Position numbers and translations under genes: made by a program. DNA of 8,294 nucleotides, taken from Spirochaetaceae bacterium. Its GTDB lineage: Bacteria; Spirochaetota; Spirochaetia; UBA9216. The DNA lies in assembly GCA_028527945.1 (NCBI GenBank), contig JAQQAK010000286.1, positions 1-8,294 on the forward strand, in the 5' to 3' direction. Shown in pieces: positions 7,678 through 8,294 of the stretch. The notes beneath the pieces were generated by a model. It was not told the DNA's origin, ran no database searches, and saw only the letters and a list, made by a program, of their open reading frames with translations. The first letter of the stretch is position 1, and the number at the start of each line of letters is the position of its first letter.

Positions 7678-8294
7678 TTAACAATCTCCTTGCTCCTTTC
7701 TATATAAAATTGAGATTTTTCTTTAGTAACCTCTGATGATAAAGTCTTTATTCTTTCATTATATCTACTTGCTATATAATAATATGATAACTCAGTAAGC
7801 ATTTTATTTTGAGAATCATCCAATATCAATTGTAAAGAAGACGCAAGCCTAGCAAGATCATGAATTCGTGGAATATTTTTCAGCTTATATTCAAAAACAG
7901 CTTTAAATATTTTTTCAAGTGTTTGCTGTAGTGTTATTACAACATATAAATATCTTTCAGAAGAAAACATTGCTTCTGCAGTTTCTAAATCATATTCTGA
8001 ATGTTCTAACCAATTAGAAACCCTTGATTTAACTTCATTATGTTCAGCCATAAACTGAGTTAAAGACTCTTTCCAATCTGGAACCTGATAATCCAAAACA
8101 CTTTTAACTTTTTCCTTGCTTAGTAGCGAAAACTCTGGACGTTTTGCTTTTGCAGGGAATTCATCGCTTGCGCAAGGATTAACAACACAATCAGATTCTA
8201 TTAGACCAAACACTTTTCCCTGTTTGTAGATTTCGGATGAAAACTCATGCCATGTACACTGACCTTCGCCTGAAAGATGATAAACACCATAATC
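7647..8294 (-). CDS. rmlD: RmlD C-terminal region fused to a HEPN domain (5' end outside window)
   Basis: The gene is open to the window edge; 215 residues are visible and the true start lies beyond 8294. Visible residues 1 to about 82 match the end of dTDP-4-dehydrorhamnose reductase, the last enzyme of dTDP-L-rhamnose synthesis: GVYHLSGEG, then TWHEFSSEIY, the conserved AKRPEFSLLS block (residues 50-59) and the closing PDWKESLTQFM. An ordinary RmlD stops about here. Instead the frame runs on through a short linker (AEHNEVKSR) into about 125 residues of HEPN type (PF05168-like): WLEHSEYDLETAEAMF, a QQTLEKIFKA helix, HDLARL (145-150) and SRYNER (176-181). No RNase-type Rx4-6H motif is present at the usual late-helix place. 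A GTG at 8213 is in frame but lies inside the RmlD fold, so it is not the start. The pairing with the downstream MNT gene supports the HEPN call. RmlD identity is strong, HEPN identity good, and the role of the fusion unknown. Confidence 0.9.
   Translation of the reverse strand, partial: DYGVYHLSGEGQCTWHEFSSEIYKQGKVFGLIESDCVVNPCASDEFPAKAKRPEFSLLSKEKVKSVLDYQVPDWKESLTQFMAEHNEVKSRVSNWLEHSEYDLETAEAMFSSERYLYVVITLQQTLEKIFKAVFEYKLKNIPRIHDLARLASSLQLILDDSQNKMLTELSYYYIASRYNERIKTLSSEVTKEKSQFYIERSKEIVKCIKSMIPFV
7650..8021 (-). other. HEPN domain part of the RmlD fusion protein
   Basis: This segment encodes the mostly helical C-terminal domain following the RmlD fold. It shows the usual order of small HEPN proteins: an opening WL-x-x-(S/A)-E-x-DL-x-x-A helix, a second helix with paired Gln and a Lys-rich end (LQQTLEKIFKAVF), an HDL element opening the third helix, and an SRY element before the last helix. 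Known HEPN domains of this kind bind nucleotides or partner an MNT nucleotidyltransferase. Hand count gives 99 G+C in the 360 bases 7681-8040 (27.5%), against 98 in the 254 bases 8041-8294 (38.6%), so the join coincides with a base-composition change. An origin by insertion of a HEPN/MNT cassette is inference. Confidence 0.75.
7686..7691 (-). promoter_or_regulatory. Ribosome binding site of the MNT gene
   Basis: AAGGAG lies 8 bases before the ATG at 7677 and sits inside the last codons of the RmlD-HEPN reading frame. It decides the MNT start and explains why the genes overlap by 31 bases. Confidence 0.75.
8049..8071 (-). promoter_or_regulatory. Possible internal translation start for a free HEPN protein
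   Basis: An in-frame ATG (8051-8049) falls exactly at the RmlD/HEPN boundary and would give a protein of 134 residues beginning MAEHNEVKS, the usual size of a stand-alone HEPN partner. Upstream is a purine-rich GGAAAGAG, but it ends about 15 bases before the ATG, farther than a good Shine-Dalgarno site. It could therefore be a relic of a once separate gene or a weak second start. The codon is equally explained as a plain methionine of RmlD (QFM is a natural RmlD ending). Confidence 0.25.

Noticed and set aside
8000..8023. An R-x6-H pattern at the start of the HEPN domain (RVSNWLEH), as the RNase motif.
   Set aside because: The catalytic Rx4-6H of HEPN RNases sits in a late helix; this is in the first helix and reads as a chance match.

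Overview
All genes in this window lie on the minus strand, so the story reads from the right edge to the left. The eight genes are packed end to end: the longest gap is 36 bases, several neighbours overlap, and no internal terminator is visible. This looks like one stretch of a single operon for a surface polysaccharide (capsule or exopolysaccharide). The AT-rich DNA, the two Sec-exported beta-barrels of Wzi-like character and the general protein style suggest a Gram-negative-type organism with an outer membrane. My best guess, from memory of similar proteins, is a spirochaete of the Treponema group, but this is inference and not proven by the window.

Right end (8294-7372): the first gene is cut by the window edge. 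Its visible N-terminal part is the C-terminal end of RmlD (dTDP-4-dehydrorhamnose reductase). It continues without a stop into a HEPN helical domain. The next gene overlaps it by 31 bases and encodes a minimal nucleotidyltransferase (MNT) with an intact GSx10DxD active site. A HEPN/MNT pair, the layout of many toxin-antitoxin modules, is thus embedded in a dTDP-rhamnose operon with its HEPN half welded to a sugar-nucleotide enzyme. This is the most unusual item in the window. The HEPN/MNT segment is also lower in GC (about 28% by hand count) than the RmlD part (about 39%) and the start of rmlB (about 33%).

Middle (7375-3797): rmlB (dTDP-glucose 4,6-dehydratase), ugd (UDP-glucose 6-dehydrogenase) and a membrane-bound family 2 glycosyltransferase with a QxxRW motif. 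These would supply dTDP-rhamnose precursor and UDP-glucuronate and use an activated sugar at the inner membrane.

Left end (3800-14): two exported outer-membrane beta-barrel proteins in tandem and a small exported protein. The second barrel has the clear layout of the Wzi capsule-assembly family. The first seems to be a divergent relative of it. The small protein is possibly of the START/SRPBCC lipid-binding fold. These would act in surface attachment, export or organisation of the polymer. No tRNA, rRNA, CRISPR, insertion sequence or clear promoter was found.
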